Shown: positions 63,619 through 64,000 of the stretch, one piece after another | How positions within the stretch are numbered: the first letter of the stretch is position 1 | Layout of the letters: every line of letters begins with the position of its first letter | Source: a virus | Virus record (IMG/VR): IMGVR_UViG_3300044712_000833 | Span: 62,001 to 126,000 of that record | Length of the DNA: 64,000 nt | Strand: one strand, 5' to 3' | Position numbers and translations under genes: made by a program | Notes under the pieces: model-generated | The model's database searches: none | Told to the model about the DNA's origin: nothing | Seen by the model: only the letters and a program-made list of their open reading frames with translations

Positions 63619-64000
63619 TTATTCGCCTTGAATGAATTCGATTCGATTCGATTGTTTAGCGTCCTTAATCCATTCTTGCAATTCTTTTTTACTCACGTTT
63701 ACATCAGGCAAAAGAATATATGAGTTATTCAGGATAGCGGAGGGGATTTTATTACCATACTTGTAAACTGCCAAGATGACCCCGTTAAGGTCGTATTGTA
63801 CAAAGATTGCAAGGCGATTCCCGTTGGAGTCATGACCTGCCTTAAGACATTGTACAAGAGTTAAAGGGTTTTCACTGATAAAACATTCCCCCATTTTTCG
63901 CCCTGCATTGTCTTCGATGTAATTAGTCCCTTTTTGGTAGACTCCAGCCGTGATTTTTGCGCCAACTGAATGAAGGGTATTCTCTAGGTCATCAGCCTGA
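63619..64000 (-). CDS. unknown protein, N-terminus outside window
   Basis: The frame is open to the window end, so the ATG at 63894 is probably internal. The visible 127 residues include AGVYQKGTNYIEDNAGRK and VQYDLNGVILAVYKYG. The GGGCGAAAAAT motif is read as GRK here. Not recognised. Confidence 0.5.
   Translation of the reverse strand, partial: QADDLENTLHSVGAKITAGVYQKGTNYIEDNAGRKMGECFISENPLTLVQCLKAGHDSNGNRLAIFVQYDLNGVILAVYKYGNKIPSAILNNSYILLPDVNVSKKELQEWIKDAKQSNRIEFIQGE

Overview
This window is a gene-dense, AT-rich stretch of what is most likely a large tailed phage or a phage-like element. Nearly all of its roughly 130 genes lie on the minus strand, usually with start/stop overlaps of 1-8 bases and AGGAG-type ribosome binding sites. 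I see no capsid, tail or terminase gene, so this is replication and accessory DNA. The promoters are close to bacterial sigma-70 consensus (TTGACA, 17 bp, TATAAT). That fits a bacterial host with a conventional sigma factor, but the host cannot be named from the sequence.

Layout, from high to low coordinates (the direction of transcription). From 64 to 54.5 kb there are small unknown genes behind several sigma-70 promoters. A 9-10 base motif, GGGCGAAAWT, is sprinkled through coding and intergenic DNA here and seems absent elsewhere. From 54.5 to 43 kb come a CCA-adding enzyme, a frameshifted DUF932 gene, a PD-(D/E)XK-like nuclease, a zinc-ribbon endonuclease, polytopic membrane proteins, and an RNA-repair pair (polynucleotide kinase-HD plus a T4 Rnl1-like RNA ligase). 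From 43 to 20 kb are DNA methyltransferases, a Mom-like gene broken by a frameshift, nucleotide metabolism genes (dNMP kinase, 5'-nucleotidase), a macro domain, two nucleotidyltransferases, a pyrimidine-dimer glycosylase, a tyrosine recombinase, a caspase/CHAT-like protein and many tiny genes.

From 19.4 to 15.8 kb lies a single tRNA operon: tRNA-Gly, -Lys, -Met and -Trp, a 112-nt tRNA with about 40 extra nucleotides in its anticodon arm, one tRNA-like element, several stem-closed RNAs, a small heat-shock protein and a 637-residue TerD-like protein. From 15.7 to 4.4 kb is the replication and modification module: RecA-like ATPase, SSB, HNH endonuclease, primase-polymerase, DnaB helicase, Dam, a second Mom-like protein, family B DNA polymerase and a degenerate methyltransferase. 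From 4.4 kb to 1 there are small zinc-ribbon and unknown genes, ending in a second zinc-ribbon endonuclease cut by the window edge.

Two themes connect the genes. First, tRNA supply and repair: none of the tRNA genes encodes CCA, the element carries its own CCA-adding enzyme, and it carries a kinase/phosphatase plus ligase able to re-seal cut tRNAs. The interrupted tRNA may depend on these, but that is inference. Second, DNA modification: four methyltransferase-like genes and two Mom-like genes.

The most unusual signals are at nucleotide level. They are (i) at least 28 copies of an 18-20 bp palindrome, ATAAAA-N6-TTTTAT, sitting between small genes with a different hexamer in nearly every copy; (ii) the GGGCGAAAWT motif confined to the last ~9.5 kb; (iii) the interrupted tRNA and its family of stem-closed neighbours with exposed UCCUU; and (iv) promoters whose -35 box lies inside a terminator hairpin, two of them producing apparently leaderless mRNAs.
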